Made by a program: the position numbers and the translations under genes. A stretch of 37,007 bases of DNA from a bacterium (lineage in GTDB: Bacteria; ARS69), in contig JALGZO010000510.1 in assembly GCA_025774865.1 (NCBI GenBank), positions 1 to 37,007 of the forward strand, read 5' to 3'. The notes beneath the pieces were generated by a model. The model ran no database searches, was not told where the DNA came from, and was given only the letters and a program-made list of their open reading frames with translations. Shown one piece after another: positions 19,003 to 27,671 of this stretch; the first letter of the stretch is position 1; every line of letters begins with the position of its first letter.

Positions 19003-20333
19003 GTCGAGGGTCGGAGCCCGACGCCGGGACGACCGGCGGAACGAAGCAGACGTACGTGGAGGACCTGAAGGATCATGCCGGGGAGACGGTCACTCTGCGC
19101 GGCTGGGTATACAACCTGCGATCGAGCGGCAAGATCGCGTTCCTGATCCTACGCGACGGCACCGGACGAACGCAGTGCGTCCTGTCGAAGAAGGAGATCG
19201 GTGACGAGGCTTTCGAGAGCGCCAGAGCGCTGACGCAGGAGTCCTCGGTGAGCGTGACCGGTGCCGTGAACCTGGACGACCGCGCTCCCGGAGGAGCGGA
19301 GATCCACGTCGAGTCCTTCGAGGTTCATCAGCTCGCGTACGACTACCCGATCACGCCCAAGGAGCATGGGTCGTCTTTCCTGCTCGACCACCGGCACCTC
19401 TGGATCCGGTCCTCCCGGCAGCACGCGACGCTCCGCGTGCGGGCCGAGGTGATTCGTGCGTTGCAGGAGTTCTTCGACGAACGAGGCTACCTTCGGGTCG
19501 ACAGCCCCATCCTCACGTCGAATGCCTGCGAGGGGACGTCGACGCTGTTCGAGACGGACTACTTCGGGGAACCGGCGTACTTGACGCAATCGGGACAGCT
19601 CTACGCCGAGGCGTCGGCGATGGCGTTCGGCAAGGTCTACTGTTACGGACCGACGTTTCGCGCGGAAAAGTCCAAGACCCGGCGCCACCTCACCGAGTTC
19701 TGGATGGTCGAGCCGGAGGTTGCGTACATGCGGCTCGAAGAGCTTCTCGGCCTCGCCGAAGAGTTCGTGACGCACATCGTGAGGTCAGTGCTGGAGAGGC
19801 GCCGGGCGGAGCTCGAGACCCTCGAGCGCGACATCTCGAAGCTGGAGGTCATCGAGCCGCCGTTCCCGCGGATCCGCTACGACGAGGCGGTCAAGATCGC
19901 GCAAGCCGGCGGATCCGAAATGCCGTACGGAGAGGACTTCGGGGCGCCGGAGGAGACGCTCATCTCGGAGGGCTTCGAGAAGCCGGTGTTGGTGACGCAC
20001 TTCCCTCGGAGCGTGAAGGCCTTCTACATGGCGGCCGACCCCGAGAATCCGGAGCTCGCGCTCTGCGTCGACATGCTAGCGCCGGAGGGGTACGGGGAGA
20101 TCGTCGGCGGTAGCGAACGCGAGGCCGACCACGACGTGCTGCGGGAGCGGATGCGGCAACACGACATCGATCCCGCGACGATGCCGTGGTATCTGGATCT
20201 CCGCAAGTACGGAACGGTACCGCACTCCGGCTTCGGCCTCGGCGTCGAGCGAGTGGTCACTTGGCTCTGCGGGATTCATCATCTACGCGAGACGATCCCC
20301 TTTCCGAGACTCTTGAACCGCATTCGGCCGTAG
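18999..20333 (+). CDS. asnS: Asparaginyl-tRNA synthetase
   Basis: AsnRS charges tRNA-Asn with asparagine. The 444-residue class IIb enzyme has an N-terminal OB-fold anticodon-binding domain ([20 protein letters not shown]), the class II motif 2 region [20 protein letters not shown] that distinguishes AsnRS from AspRS, and motif 3 [16 protein letters not shown]. The protein is complete and ends LNRIRP. Its ATG overlaps the transporter stop, an unusual partner, so expression depends at least partly on that gene. The 102-bp convergent gap after it (20334-20435) holds a 6-bp GC stem (20390-20395 with 20405-20410) without a T-run and nothing else I can name. Confidence 0.97.
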   Translation: MSRGSEPDAGTTGGTKQTYVEDLKDHAGETVTLRGWVYNLRSSGKIAFLILRDGTGRTQCVLSKKEIGDEAFESARALTQESSVSVTGAVNLDDRAPGGAEIHVESFEVHQLAYDYPITPKEHGSSFLLDHRHLWIRSSRQHATLRVRAEVIRALQEFFDERGYLRVDSPILTSNACEGTSTLFETDYFGEPAYLTQSGQLYAEASAMAFGKVYCYGPTFRAEKSKTRRHLTEFWMVEPEVAYMRLEELLGLAEEFVTHIVRSVLERRRAELETLERDISKLEVIEPPFPRIRYDEAVKIAQAGGSEMPYGEDFGAPEETLISEGFEKPVLVTHFPRSVKAFYMAADPENPELALCVDMLAPEGYGEIVGGSEREADHDVLRERMRQHDIDPATMPWYLDLRKYGTVPHSGFGLGVERVVTWLCGIHHLRETIPFPRLLNRIRP

Positions 20334-20435
20334 TGTGAGTCCGAGCTTCGCGAGGTCGGGAGGCACCCTCGCCCGCCGTTGCTGCTCGGCTCGCGAGACA
20401 TCGACGCGAGCCTGCCGGCCACCTGCCGCTCGAGG

Positions 20436-21131
20436 CTACAGCCCGCCCCGGATCGCTCCCGGATCGTCGGAGATGATCCCGTCCACGCCGAGGGCCGCGA
20501 TCTCTCTCGCGCGGTCGGGATCATTCACGGTGTACGTCGTGAGGCCCAGCCCACGCTTCCGGACCCTGGCGACGGTCTCCGCCGTCACGTCCTCCTGTCG
20601 CAGGAAGAGCCCCGCCAGGTCGAGCTCAGCCTGCGTCCGTTCCGAGGGCAACGGCTGACCGCGCCGGAGAATGAGGGAGCGGGGCGCGCTCGGTACGAGA
20701 TCGCGCGCGTCGGCCAGCGGCTCTTCCTGAAAGGAAGCGATCCGAAACCGCGCCCCGGGATGCGAGCGCAGGCGGTCGGCGACGTCCTCGAGGACCGATT
20801 CCGGAACGCGCTCCTTGAGCTCCATCGCCAGGGCGCACCGGCCGAGGTACGCGTCGAGAGCGTCGGTCAAACGGGGGATCTCTTCCGAGGAGCCGGCGCG
20901 CAGCGCCTGGAGGTCCTCCGTCCGGAGCTCGCGAAGTAGTCCCCGCCCGTTGGTCGTTCGATCCACCCGTTCGTCGTGCATGAGCACCGCGACGCCGTCC
21001 GAGGTGACGCGGACGTCGAACTCGAACCCCGCCGCTCCGTCGGCGAGCGCACGGGCGAACGAGGCCATCGTGTTCTCCGGCGCCCGGGCGAGCGCGCCAC
21101 GATGCCCCAAGAGGATCGGGGCGTCGCTCAT
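20436..21131 (-). CDS. Glycerophosphodiester phosphodiesterase
   Basis: This enzyme hydrolyses glycerophosphodiesters to glycerol-3-phosphate and an alcohol. The 231-residue TIM-barrel protein keeps the catalytic set: GHRGA (His10, Arg11), PENT (Glu19), FEFDV (Glu37, Asp39) and MHDERVDRTTNG (His52), then AMELKE and the C-terminal GVDGIISDDP. No signal peptide is visible, so it is likely cytosolic (UgpQ type). Its ATG overlaps the stop of the large secreted protein gene upstream (ATGA), implying coupling. Confidence 0.93.
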   Translation of the reverse strand: MSDAPILLGHRGALARAPENTMASFARALADGAAGFEFDVRVTSDGVAVLMHDERVDRTTNGRGLLRELRTEDLQALRAGSSEEIPRLTDALDAYLGRCALAMELKERVPESVLEDVADRLRSHPGARFRIASFQEEPLADARDLVPSAPRSLILRRGQPLPSERTQAELDLAGLFLRQEDVTAETVARVRKRGLGLTTYTVNDPDRAREIAALGVDGIISDDPGAIRGGL

Positions 21132-24100
21132 TGCGTCTGGGGAGCGGCCGGATCGAGTGGCGGGGTGGTGGCATCGGCGGCCAGATCCTGCCCGAGCCGG
21201 ATGCCGGCGCGGTTGTTCCAGGTTTGCCGGTACTCGTCGTGCGGCGGGCCGGTCGGGTACGCCTCGTCGGGTTCGTAAGGGTAGCCCGACATCGCGTGAA
21301 AGGGCAGGGGCTCGACGGTCGCGGAGAACGCCGTGTTCGGATCACCGTCCTTGGCCCATCCGACGAACACGAGGAAGTAGGTGCGCGTCCAGTCGACGTC
21401 GACCGGGTCGAGCGCTTCTTCCGACCAGCGCACGGTGCACTCGTCGCCGGAAGCCATGACGACGTACATGTCGTCGGGATCCTGGAGAAGCGGCGTCACG
21501 TCTCCGTATCTCGTGTACTGACCGTCGTGCTGATCCCAGGGGACCTCGCCGCTCCGGAACACGTCGTAGTCGAATGTCTCGGGTTCCTCCCCGGTGATGG
21601 AGAGAATCGGCTCGGAGTGCCCGCGGTAGTGCAGGTCCGCCGTGTCGGGGAGAAGCGTGGTGACGACCGGCTCGACGTCCGGCTCGCCCACTTGCAAGAG
21701 CGCCCGGTCCCAGTAGAGCCGCAACGTCGTGGAGATGCGCAGGACTGCCTGCCCGTCCGGAAAGGCACCGGTGAGATCGACGGGGATCGACTTCGTCTTT
21801 CCTCCGGGAAATCCCACCTGTTCGGGCCATTTACGCCACCCGCGCCCGTCGCGGATTTCGATCTCGGGCGGCACGAACGAGTGGCGCGGATCCTGGGAGA
21901 TCGCCGTGTTGATGGACGCGTTCGTCCAGTAGAACCACCCGGAGAGGTGGAGCGTGAGGGGCGCGTCCGGCGGTACTTCGCCGAAGTCGATCTCGAGCGA
22001 GTGCCGCTCGACGATTCCCTGGTAGCGAGTGAGCTCGAGGTCACCGACCACGAGCCCGTCGGTGTGGAGCAGACGTTCCGCGACGTCGCGGCCGCGGTGG
22101 TCGACGGCGCGTCGCGGCGGCAACGGCTTCTCGAGCACGTGTACTCCGAACTTCGGAAACGGGGGGAACTGGAACTTCTCGTTCGGCTGGACTTCCGTCC
22201 CCGCCGGGTGGTCGATCGCGACCAGGCGGACTTGATCCAGGTACGTGACCTCGCGAAGCTCTTCGGTGACCTGCGCCACGAGCATGCCTTCCTCATCTGC
22301 GATCATCTGGTCGTCGGTGACGCGGATCACCTCGTCCCAGTCCGGGGGCACGTAGGAACCCGGCGCGATGGGGAGGCCGAGCGGCGTCACCGTCAGGATG
22401 TCGGTGATGTACTCGTGGCGCTCGCCGTTCCACGTGTAGAGGAACGGACAGCTTCCGACGAGGCCGGCCTTCTCCTCGACGACGATCTCGTCTCCGGGCG
22501 ATGCATCGACGACGGCCTGGCGGATCCCGTTCGGCCAGCGAAGACGCAGAGCGTCGACTCGCCCGTCGCCGATTCCGATGTGCAAAGGGCCTCCGGTGGC
22601 GTCGGCTCGGAAGTAGCGATTGCCCGACAAGAGCTCGACGAGGGTACCGACTCCATCGCGGTTGTTCTTCACACCGCGCGGCCACACGATGACCGAGCGG
22701 CCGGTCTGCCCCACGTTTTGCGCCAGCCCCGCGCTCGCCTGTGACGTCACCAGATCGAGCCGTCCGGTCGCTTGCGACACGACGACCGCGACCGGATGGG
22801 CGGCCGCCTCGGCCAGAAGGCTCACCGGCTCAACTGTCTCCAGAAAGACGAAACCGCCCTCGTTCACGCCGAGGGCCGCACCGCTCTGTCGAGCGGCGAC
22901 CAGGTCACGCAGCCCGTCGTTGTCGAGGTCGGCGGCCCAAAGGGAGCTGCCCCCGGCGGGCGGCCACAGGACGGGAGGCTGGATCGCGGCCTCCGCCCCG
23001 GTCGCTTCGAACTGGAGCGCCCCCGCGTTCTTCGCGACGAAGACTCCGCGAGGCGTCGCCGCGGCGAGATCGAGCGCTCCGTCGCCGTCGAGGTCGGCGA
23101 CGGCGAGATCGAACGCGCCCGGGGGCAACGCCGTGAGGCTCGAGTTCACGTTGAACCGGCCTCCGCGGAGATTCTCGACGATCACGACGTCACCCTTGCG
23201 AGTGACGAAGCCGAGGTCCACGTCCCGGTCGTCATCGAGATCGCCGGAGACGACGACCGTCGCCGCCCCGATCACGTCGAGAGAAGCGGCAGTCGTGACG
23301 TCGGTGAACGTCCGGTCGCCGTTGTTCCGGAGCAGAAGGGGCCCGTTGGCCCCGACCGCCACGAGGTCGACATCTCCGTCTTGATCGAAGTCGATCGGCG
23401 CGAACGTCCCGACGGACGTGCGCGTAGCGACGAATGGGGGGTCCCAGCCGGCCTCGACGCCGGCGTGCACGTGGATTCCGCGGCCGCCCGCGCGGACCAG
23501 GTCTATGTTTCCGTCGTTGTCGAGATCGAGGGCGCGAGCCCTGGTCACGCCGAGGATGCCGGCGAGCCCGCGGCTCGCCGTGACGTCGACCCGCCCGTCC
23601 GGGGTTTGCCTGAGGTCGAGCAAGGTCTGTCCGTCGCCCAGGAGCAGATCGAGGTCGCCGTCGCCGTCCAGGTCGGCGGAGTCCGCCCAGCGAATCTCGC
23701 CCGGAATGGGCAGCGACTCGAGCACGAAGGCCGGCATCGGACCGGACGCTCGCACGTGGGGAGGGCGTTCGAAGCGCGTGAGATTCAGGAGCTCGCCGAT
23801 TTCCAGGTCTTCCTCGGAGAGCTCGGCGCCACGGCCGGCGCGAACGAGCTCCTGGTACTCGCGGAGGACGGCCGCTCCTTCGTCGCGACGTTTGAGTTGA
23901 ATGAGGGTCCGGCCGTAGCGGTACAGCGCCGATGCGTAGTGCCGCGGCGCCCCTTCGGACTCGAGATCGACGATGGCCCGGAACTCCTCGAGAGCGGTCT
24001 CGGGCTCCCGGGACCGGACCGCGAGGATCCCGATGTTGTAGTGGAGCTCGGGCGCTTCGCCGCCGAGCTCGCGGCACTCGAGCAGCGCTTCGTGGGCAGC

Positions 24101-24448
24101 GGTCGGATTCCCGCGACGCTTCTCCAGAATGCCTACGGCGTACACGATCGAGGCATCGGTCAAATCGAGGTCGGCCGCCCGGGCGAGATGCAGCGCTGCC
24201 GACTCGAGATCTCCGGCGAGCAACGCGGCGATCCCGGCGTTGCGTGTGTCGCCGGCGCTCTCCGGAGCGAGGTCGGCAGCCCGCCCCAGCTGGACGGCTC
24301 CCTCCGCGAACTCATCGTTGTCGAGGTAGGCTGCGCCCAGGTTGCGATGGAGCCAAAGCCGATCCTCGTCGCTCGTCGCGAGATCGGCGGCCAGGCCGAG
24401 CGCCGGCGCGAAGACGCAGACGGCAGCCCACGGCGCGAGGTAACGCAT
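21128..24448 (-). CDS. Very large secreted TPR - VCBS/FG-GAP - ASPIC/UnbV protein (CRTAC1-like)
   Basis: A 1106-residue protein with an N-terminal signal peptide (MRYLAPWAAVCVFAPALGLA). Residues ~30-220 are TPR repeats (LGAAYLDNDEFAEGAVQLGR, LHYNIGILAVRSREPETALE). About 250-560 is a row of VCBS/FG-GAP units with the calcium-loop motif DLDGDGDLDLLLGD, LDNDGNIDLVRAG, FDQDGDVDLVAVG and others, as in beta-propellers. About 580-655 is an ASPIC/UnbV domain (NRDGVGTLVELLSGNRYFRA). The last ~450 residues (from SCPFLYTWNGERHEYITDIL) are a region often seen after ASPIC in large exported proteins, of unknown function. Such proteins are extracytoplasmic and probably bind calcium and partner proteins or glycans. 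Function is unknown. Confidence 0.85.
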   Translation of the reverse strand: MRYLAPWAAVCVFAPALGLAADLATSDEDRLWLHRNLGAAYLDNDEFAEGAVQLGRAADLAPESAGDTRNAGIAALLAGDLESAALHLARAADLDLTDASIVYAVGILEKRRGNPTAAHEALLECRELGGEAPELHYNIGILAVRSREPETALEEFRAIVDLESEGAPRHYASALYRYGRTLIQLKRRDEGAAVLREYQELVRAGRGAELSEEDLEIGELLNLTRFERPPHVRASGPMPAFVLESLPIPGEIRWADSADLDGDGDLDLLLGDGQTLLDLRQTPDGRVDVTASRGLAGILGVTRARALDLDNDGNIDLVRAGGRGIHVHAGVEAGWDPPFVATRTSVGTFAPIDFDQDGDVDLVAVGANGPLLLRNNGDRTFTDVTTAASLDVIGAATVVVSGDLDDDRDVDLGFVTRKGDVVIVENLRGGRFNVNSSLTALPPGAFDLAVADLDGDGALDLAAATPRGVFVAKNAGALQFEATGAEAAIQPPVLWPPAGGSSLWAADLDNDGLRDLVAARQSGAALGVNEGGFVFLETVEPVSLLAEAAAHPVAVVVSQATGRLDLVTSQASAGLAQNVGQTGRSVIVWPRGVKNNRDGVGTLVELLSGNRYFRADATGGPLHIGIGDGRVDALRLRWPNGIRQAVVDASPGDEIVVEEKAGLVGSCPFLYTWNGERHEYITDILTVTPLGLPIAPGSYVPPDWDEVIRVTDDQMIADEEGMLVAQVTEELREVTYLDQVRLVAIDHPAGTEVQPNEKFQFPPFPKFGVHVLEKPLPPRRAVDHRGRDVAERLLHTDGLVVGDLELTRYQGIVERHSLEIDFGEVPPDAPLTLHLSGWFYWTNASINTAISQDPRHSFVPPEIEIRDGRGWRKWPEQVGFPGGKTKSIPVDLTGAFPDGQAVLRISTTLRLYWDRALLQVGEPDVEPVVTTLLPDTADLHYRGHSEPILSITGEEPETFDYDVFRSGEVPWDQHDGQYTRYGDVTPLLQDPDDMYVVMASGDECTVRWSEEALDPVDVDWTRTYFLVFVGWAKDGDPNTAFSATVEPLPFHAMSGYPYEPDEAYPTGPPHDEYRQTWNNRAGIRLGQDLAADATTPPLDPAAPQTQ

Positions 24449-24583
24449 CGGGAAGTCCTCCCAGGGAGGGATCGACGAGGGATAAGCGCAAGCAGCGCTG
24501 TATGATAGCGGACAAATGCGGAGGAGTCTGCGGGGAAAACCCTCGACGCGGCCTTTCGTTCCCGGTGCGGGGCGGGCTGGGGA
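24449..24583. other. 135-bp gap between sulfatase-like gene and TPR-VCBS gene
   Basis: No gene fits here. A TATCAT-like -10 hexamer on the - strand (24507-24502) could serve the TPR-VCBS gene, but I find no matching -35. A purine-rich GGAGG-like stretch near 24460 (- strand) may be the ribosome-binding site of that gene. No convincing terminator for the operon on the right is visible. Confidence 0.3.
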
Positions 24584-25939
24584 TCAGAGGTAACCGAGCG
24601 CCTCGAGGCGACGGATCATGTCCTCCTCCATGTGGTGGGGCGCCGCCCGGTGGGAGACCAGGTGGACCCACCACCCGTCGAGGGCCGACTCCAGTCGCCG
24701 GGCAACCTCCGGTTCCGCCTCGAACCGGTCGCGGGCTTCGGCCGGGTCGGCCTGCAGGTCGTAGAGGCGGCTCTCGGATCGGTAGGGGCGCTCGGCAAAC
24801 AGGGCGACGAGGTTGTTGTAATCGCTGGCCCCGGATCCGTTCGATTCTCGATCGCGACGGAAGCGGTACTCGCGAACCAACTTCCAACGCCTCCCGCGGA
24901 CCGACTGTTGGTAGCGCCGCTTGTGTTTGACCTCGCTGAAGACATGCTCGCGAGCGGGACCGGCCCCGTTCAGGATGCTGCGCCCGGAGATCGGGTGGGT
25001 GATCTCGATTCCCGCCGCCTCGGCGAGGGTCGGGAGAATGTCGACGTGACTCGCCAGGTCGTCCGACCGACCCGGATGCAATGAATTCCGGGTGGCGTCA
25101 CCCGCCCGGAGGATGAGCGGTACCCGGACGAGCTCTTCGTAGAGGGACTGTCCATGGCCGATCATTCCGTGATCCAGGAGCTCCTCTCCGTGATCTGACG
25201 TGAGAAGCACGATGCTCTTCTCGAGTGCGCCCTGATCGTCGAGCCAGGCGAGACAGCGCCCGACGACCCGATCCGCCTCCTCCACGGCGAAGGCATAGAG
25301 GCGTCGTAGGAATCGCGTCTCTTCGGCGGTGAGGCTCACCTCGCCGCGCTTGAGTTCCCGCTTGAGCGTCTTCCATTGCGAAGCGCGGAAGCGATGGAAG
25401 GGGAACCGGCCGACCGCCTCCGATTCGGCTCGGCGGGCGATTCCGCCTCCGTAGGGCCAGTGAGGCTCGATGAAGTGGAGGTAGGCGAAGACGGGCCCGG
25501 GATCCCGGAACGGGTCCTGCTCCCGAAGCCTTCGGAGGATGTCATCGCCAGGGCCGGCGTCCGACGAGAAGACGTCGAAGCCGCGGGAGAAGCCGAGGCT
25601 CCGGTCCAGCTGCGCGTTGTGCGCGAGACCGATTGTCCGGTATCCCGCGTCTCGAAGCAGCTCGGCCAATGTCGGAACACTGTCCGGCAGGCCGACGGTT
25701 TGCGCCGTATGGTGCGGCCCCTTCGCGACCTCCAAGACCCCGTGCTCCGAAGGATGCAGCGATGTCAGGATCGACGGCACGGCCGGCTTGGTCCACGACG
25801 ACGAGGCGACGGCGCTAGAGTACAGTCGGGCGGAGCTCCCGAGGGCGTCCAGTGACGGCGCCTCCGGCCGGCCGATCTCCGACCAGAGCCCGGCGCCGGT
25901 CAGACAGTCTGCGCGGAGCGCGTCGACGCAGATGAGCAT
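24584..25939 (-). CDS. Sulfatase/alkaline-phosphatase superfamily enzyme, likely threonine-nucleophile type
   Basis: A 451-residue metallo-hydrolase or transferase. Metal-site elements are ICVDALRADCL (Asp6), SSSWTKPAVPSILTSLHPSE, and LLTSDHGEELLDHGMIGHG. The usual C-x-P-x-R sulfatase signature is absent; the equivalent position is Thr50 in SWTKPAV, as in phosphoglycerol- and phosphoethanolamine-transferase-like members, so formylglycine chemistry is unlikely. No signal peptide is visible. The ATG at 25939 begins almost directly in the first beta strand (MLICVD), lacking the usual RPN lead-in, and an in-frame TGA lies three codons upstream, so no longer form exists. It ends the right-hand operon and may modify the glycan or its precursors. 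The family is sure; the substrate is not. Confidence 0.88.
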   Translation of the reverse strand: MLICVDALRADCLTGAGLWSEIGRPEAPSLDALGSSARLYSSAVASSSWTKPAVPSILTSLHPSEHGVLEVAKGPHHTAQTVGLPDSVPTLAELLRDAGYRTIGLAHNAQLDRSLGFSRGFDVFSSDAGPGDDILRRLREQDPFRDPGPVFAYLHFIEPHWPYGGGIARRAESEAVGRFPFHRFRASQWKTLKRELKRGEVSLTAEETRFLRRLYAFAVEEADRVVGRCLAWLDDQGALEKSIVLLTSDHGEELLDHGMIGHGQSLYEELVRVPLILRAGDATRNSLHPGRSDDLASHVDILPTLAEAAGIEITHPISGRSILNGAGPAREHVFSEVKHKRRYQQSVRGRRWKLVREYRFRRDRESNGSGASDYNNLVALFAERPYRSESRLYDLQADPAEARDRFEAEPEVARRLESALDGWWVHLVSHRAAPHHMEEDMIRRLEALGYL

Positions 25940-27662
25940 GAGGTGTCAGGGTGGTCCGGCTCGAAACGAGCCGTAACACGTAGAAACCCGAGTGAACGGG
26001 GCGGCCGTGATCGTTGGTTCCGTCCCAACGGAAGTCGGTGCTCCCACCGGGCAAGGAACCCCGAAACAGCGTCCGGACCCTCCGGCCGGTGACGTCGAAG
26101 ATCTCGAGCGTCGCGGCTTCCTCGGGCGAGGTCATGTCGAGGGTGATGGAGGCGAAGGTCGACCAGGGGTTCGGCCACGCTCGCAGCCCACGGGCGGTCG
26201 GGATCGGTTCGACGATCGTCGCGAGAGCCAAGGTGGTCGGCAGCCCGCAGGGAAGGTCGACCGTCGAGAGCTGGAGTGGGAGCAATTCGCTGTCGGTGGG
26301 CGGCTCCGCCTCGATACGGTATCGGCCGGGGATGACCGTCTCGGCGAACGAGCCGTCTTCGGCTGTCGTCGCCATCCAGTTCGTTCCCGCGTCCAAGGCT
26401 TCACCCCGGACCACGACGGCGGCAAGGCCACGGCCGTCCTCGTCGGTGACGCGCGATGCTACCGTCGTCACCTGCGGCCCCCAGGTCGGTATGATCAGGT
26501 CGACAACGCCGTCCGACGTCAGCGCGACCCCCTCGAAGCGATAAGGGCTGAGCGGCGAGCCCGAGGCCGGGTTCACGACGACGTCGTACGTGCCCGGCTC
26601 GACCCGCAACGAAAATGTGCCGTTCGCGTCGGTGTCGTCGTTGGACGTTGGATAGTGGTCGCACGTTCCGGGTTGCCGGAGATCGAGATCCGCGGCGGCC
26701 AGCGGAACGCCGGCCGGGTCGAGCGCGGTCCCGGTCACGACCACTCCCGGCCGCAGCACCATCGTGCCGAGATCGAGGTCTCGCTGCACGTTCACGTGGT
26801 ACAGAGCCGCGGACGCGAGCGGAATTCCCCGGGGGGCGACGGCGAACACGTGGAAGATCCCCTCCGGCACGTTCAGAGTGAAGCCTCCCGTCGCGTCCGT
26901 GTCGTCGTTCGCCGTGGGGATGCGCCGGCCGGTCGGCTCCTCCACATCCAGGTCGATGAGCGCGAGCGGCCGGCCGTCCTCACGTTCGATCCGACCCGTG
27001 AGGAGAAAACCCCGGGGAAGGGTCACGTCCAGGACGGCGTCGCCCGTCAGATCGTAGCTGTCTACCTGCAGCGCACCGACTCCGATGCCCGGCGGGGGCT
27101 CGAATACGATGTCCCACTCCCCGGGAACCACCGTGATGCCATACCGACCATCGGGACCGGTGTCGTCGTTCGACGTCGCGAGTTGCTGGCCGGTCGCCGG
27201 GTCCTTCACGTCGAGGTCCACGTCCGCGATCGGGAAGCCGGCGTGATCCACGACCCGACCCTGCAGCCGGGAGCCGGCGGGAAGCCCGATGTCCCGGACC
27301 GTGTCCCAGCCGAGTGGCAGATTCCGGAGCTGGATGGGCGCCAGGTCGATCCGATTCTCGGGAGGTTCGTACCGGACGTGGTATACCTCCGGCTTCACGA
27401 CCATCTCGTAGTAGCCGAAGACATCGGTCTTGTCCTCTTGTCCCTCGTAGCCCCGAGCCGAGGGGTCGATCCGGATGCCCGATTGCGCGTCCCAGAAGTC
27501 GAGGTCGACGTCCGCGAGCGGCGCACCGGAAGGATCCGTCACTCGTCCTTCGAACACGACCTGGCCGGACGCCGGGCACGCCGCCGCGCCCATGACGACG
27601 GCGACTGCGCACGCCAGCGCCCTTCGGCCACTCGATCTCCGGGTCAGTGTGATGGCGGCCAA
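25815..27662 (-). CDS. Secreted repeat protein: five carboxypeptidase-regulatory-like repeats plus FlgD/T9SS-like sorting domain (paralogue 2)
   Basis: A 615-residue predicted secreted protein. TTG 27662 is the start: it has AGGAG six bases upstream and yields a signal peptide ending near PASGQ (~34). Five repeats of ~85-95 residues follow (about 36-480), each with the pattern VxGRVxDxxGxPLAxVDLD, then NDDTDxxGxF, then a VPxGxYxVxxxPP strand. Residues ~480-570 form a FlgD-like Ig/sorting domain (WPNPWSTFASITLDM, EIFDVTGRRVRTL, DHGRPVHSGFYVLRL). It abuts its paralogue with a 9-bp gap. The last 42 residues, after RTTLT, are an Arg/Pro-rich tail read out of frame through the start of the sulfatase-like gene; this looks like a lost stop codon or a frameshift. 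Confidence 0.85.
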   Translation of the reverse strand: MAAITLTRRSSGRRALACAVAVVMGAAACPASGQVVFEGRVTDPSGAPLADVDLDFWDAQSGIRIDPSARGYEGQEDKTDVFGYYEMVVKPEVYHVRYEPPENRIDLAPIQLRNLPLGWDTVRDIGLPAGSRLQGRVVDHAGFPIADVDLDVKDPATGQQLATSNDDTGPDGRYGITVVPGEWDIVFEPPPGIGVGALQVDSYDLTGDAVLDVTLPRGFLLTGRIEREDGRPLALIDLDVEEPTGRRIPTANDDTDATGGFTLNVPEGIFHVFAVAPRGIPLASAALYHVNVQRDLDLGTMVLRPGVVVTGTALDPAGVPLAAADLDLRQPGTCDHYPTSNDDTDANGTFSLRVEPGTYDVVVNPASGSPLSPYRFEGVALTSDGVVDLIIPTWGPQVTTVASRVTDEDGRGLAAVVVRGEALDAGTNWMATTAEDGSFAETVIPGRYRIEAEPPTDSELLPLQLSTVDLPCGLPTTLALATIVEPIPTARGLRAWPNPWSTFASITLDMTSPEEAATLEIFDVTGRRVRTLFRGSLPGGSTDFRWDGTNDHGRPVHSGFYVLRLVSSRTTLTPHAHLRRRAPRRLSDRRRALVGDRPAGGAVTGRPRELRPTVL

Positions 27663-27671
27663 CGAGAACTC

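Noticed and set aside
20334-20435. Possible terminator between asnS and the phosphodiesterase gene
   Set aside because: Only a 6-bp stem with a 9-base loop and no T-run was found, too weak to call.
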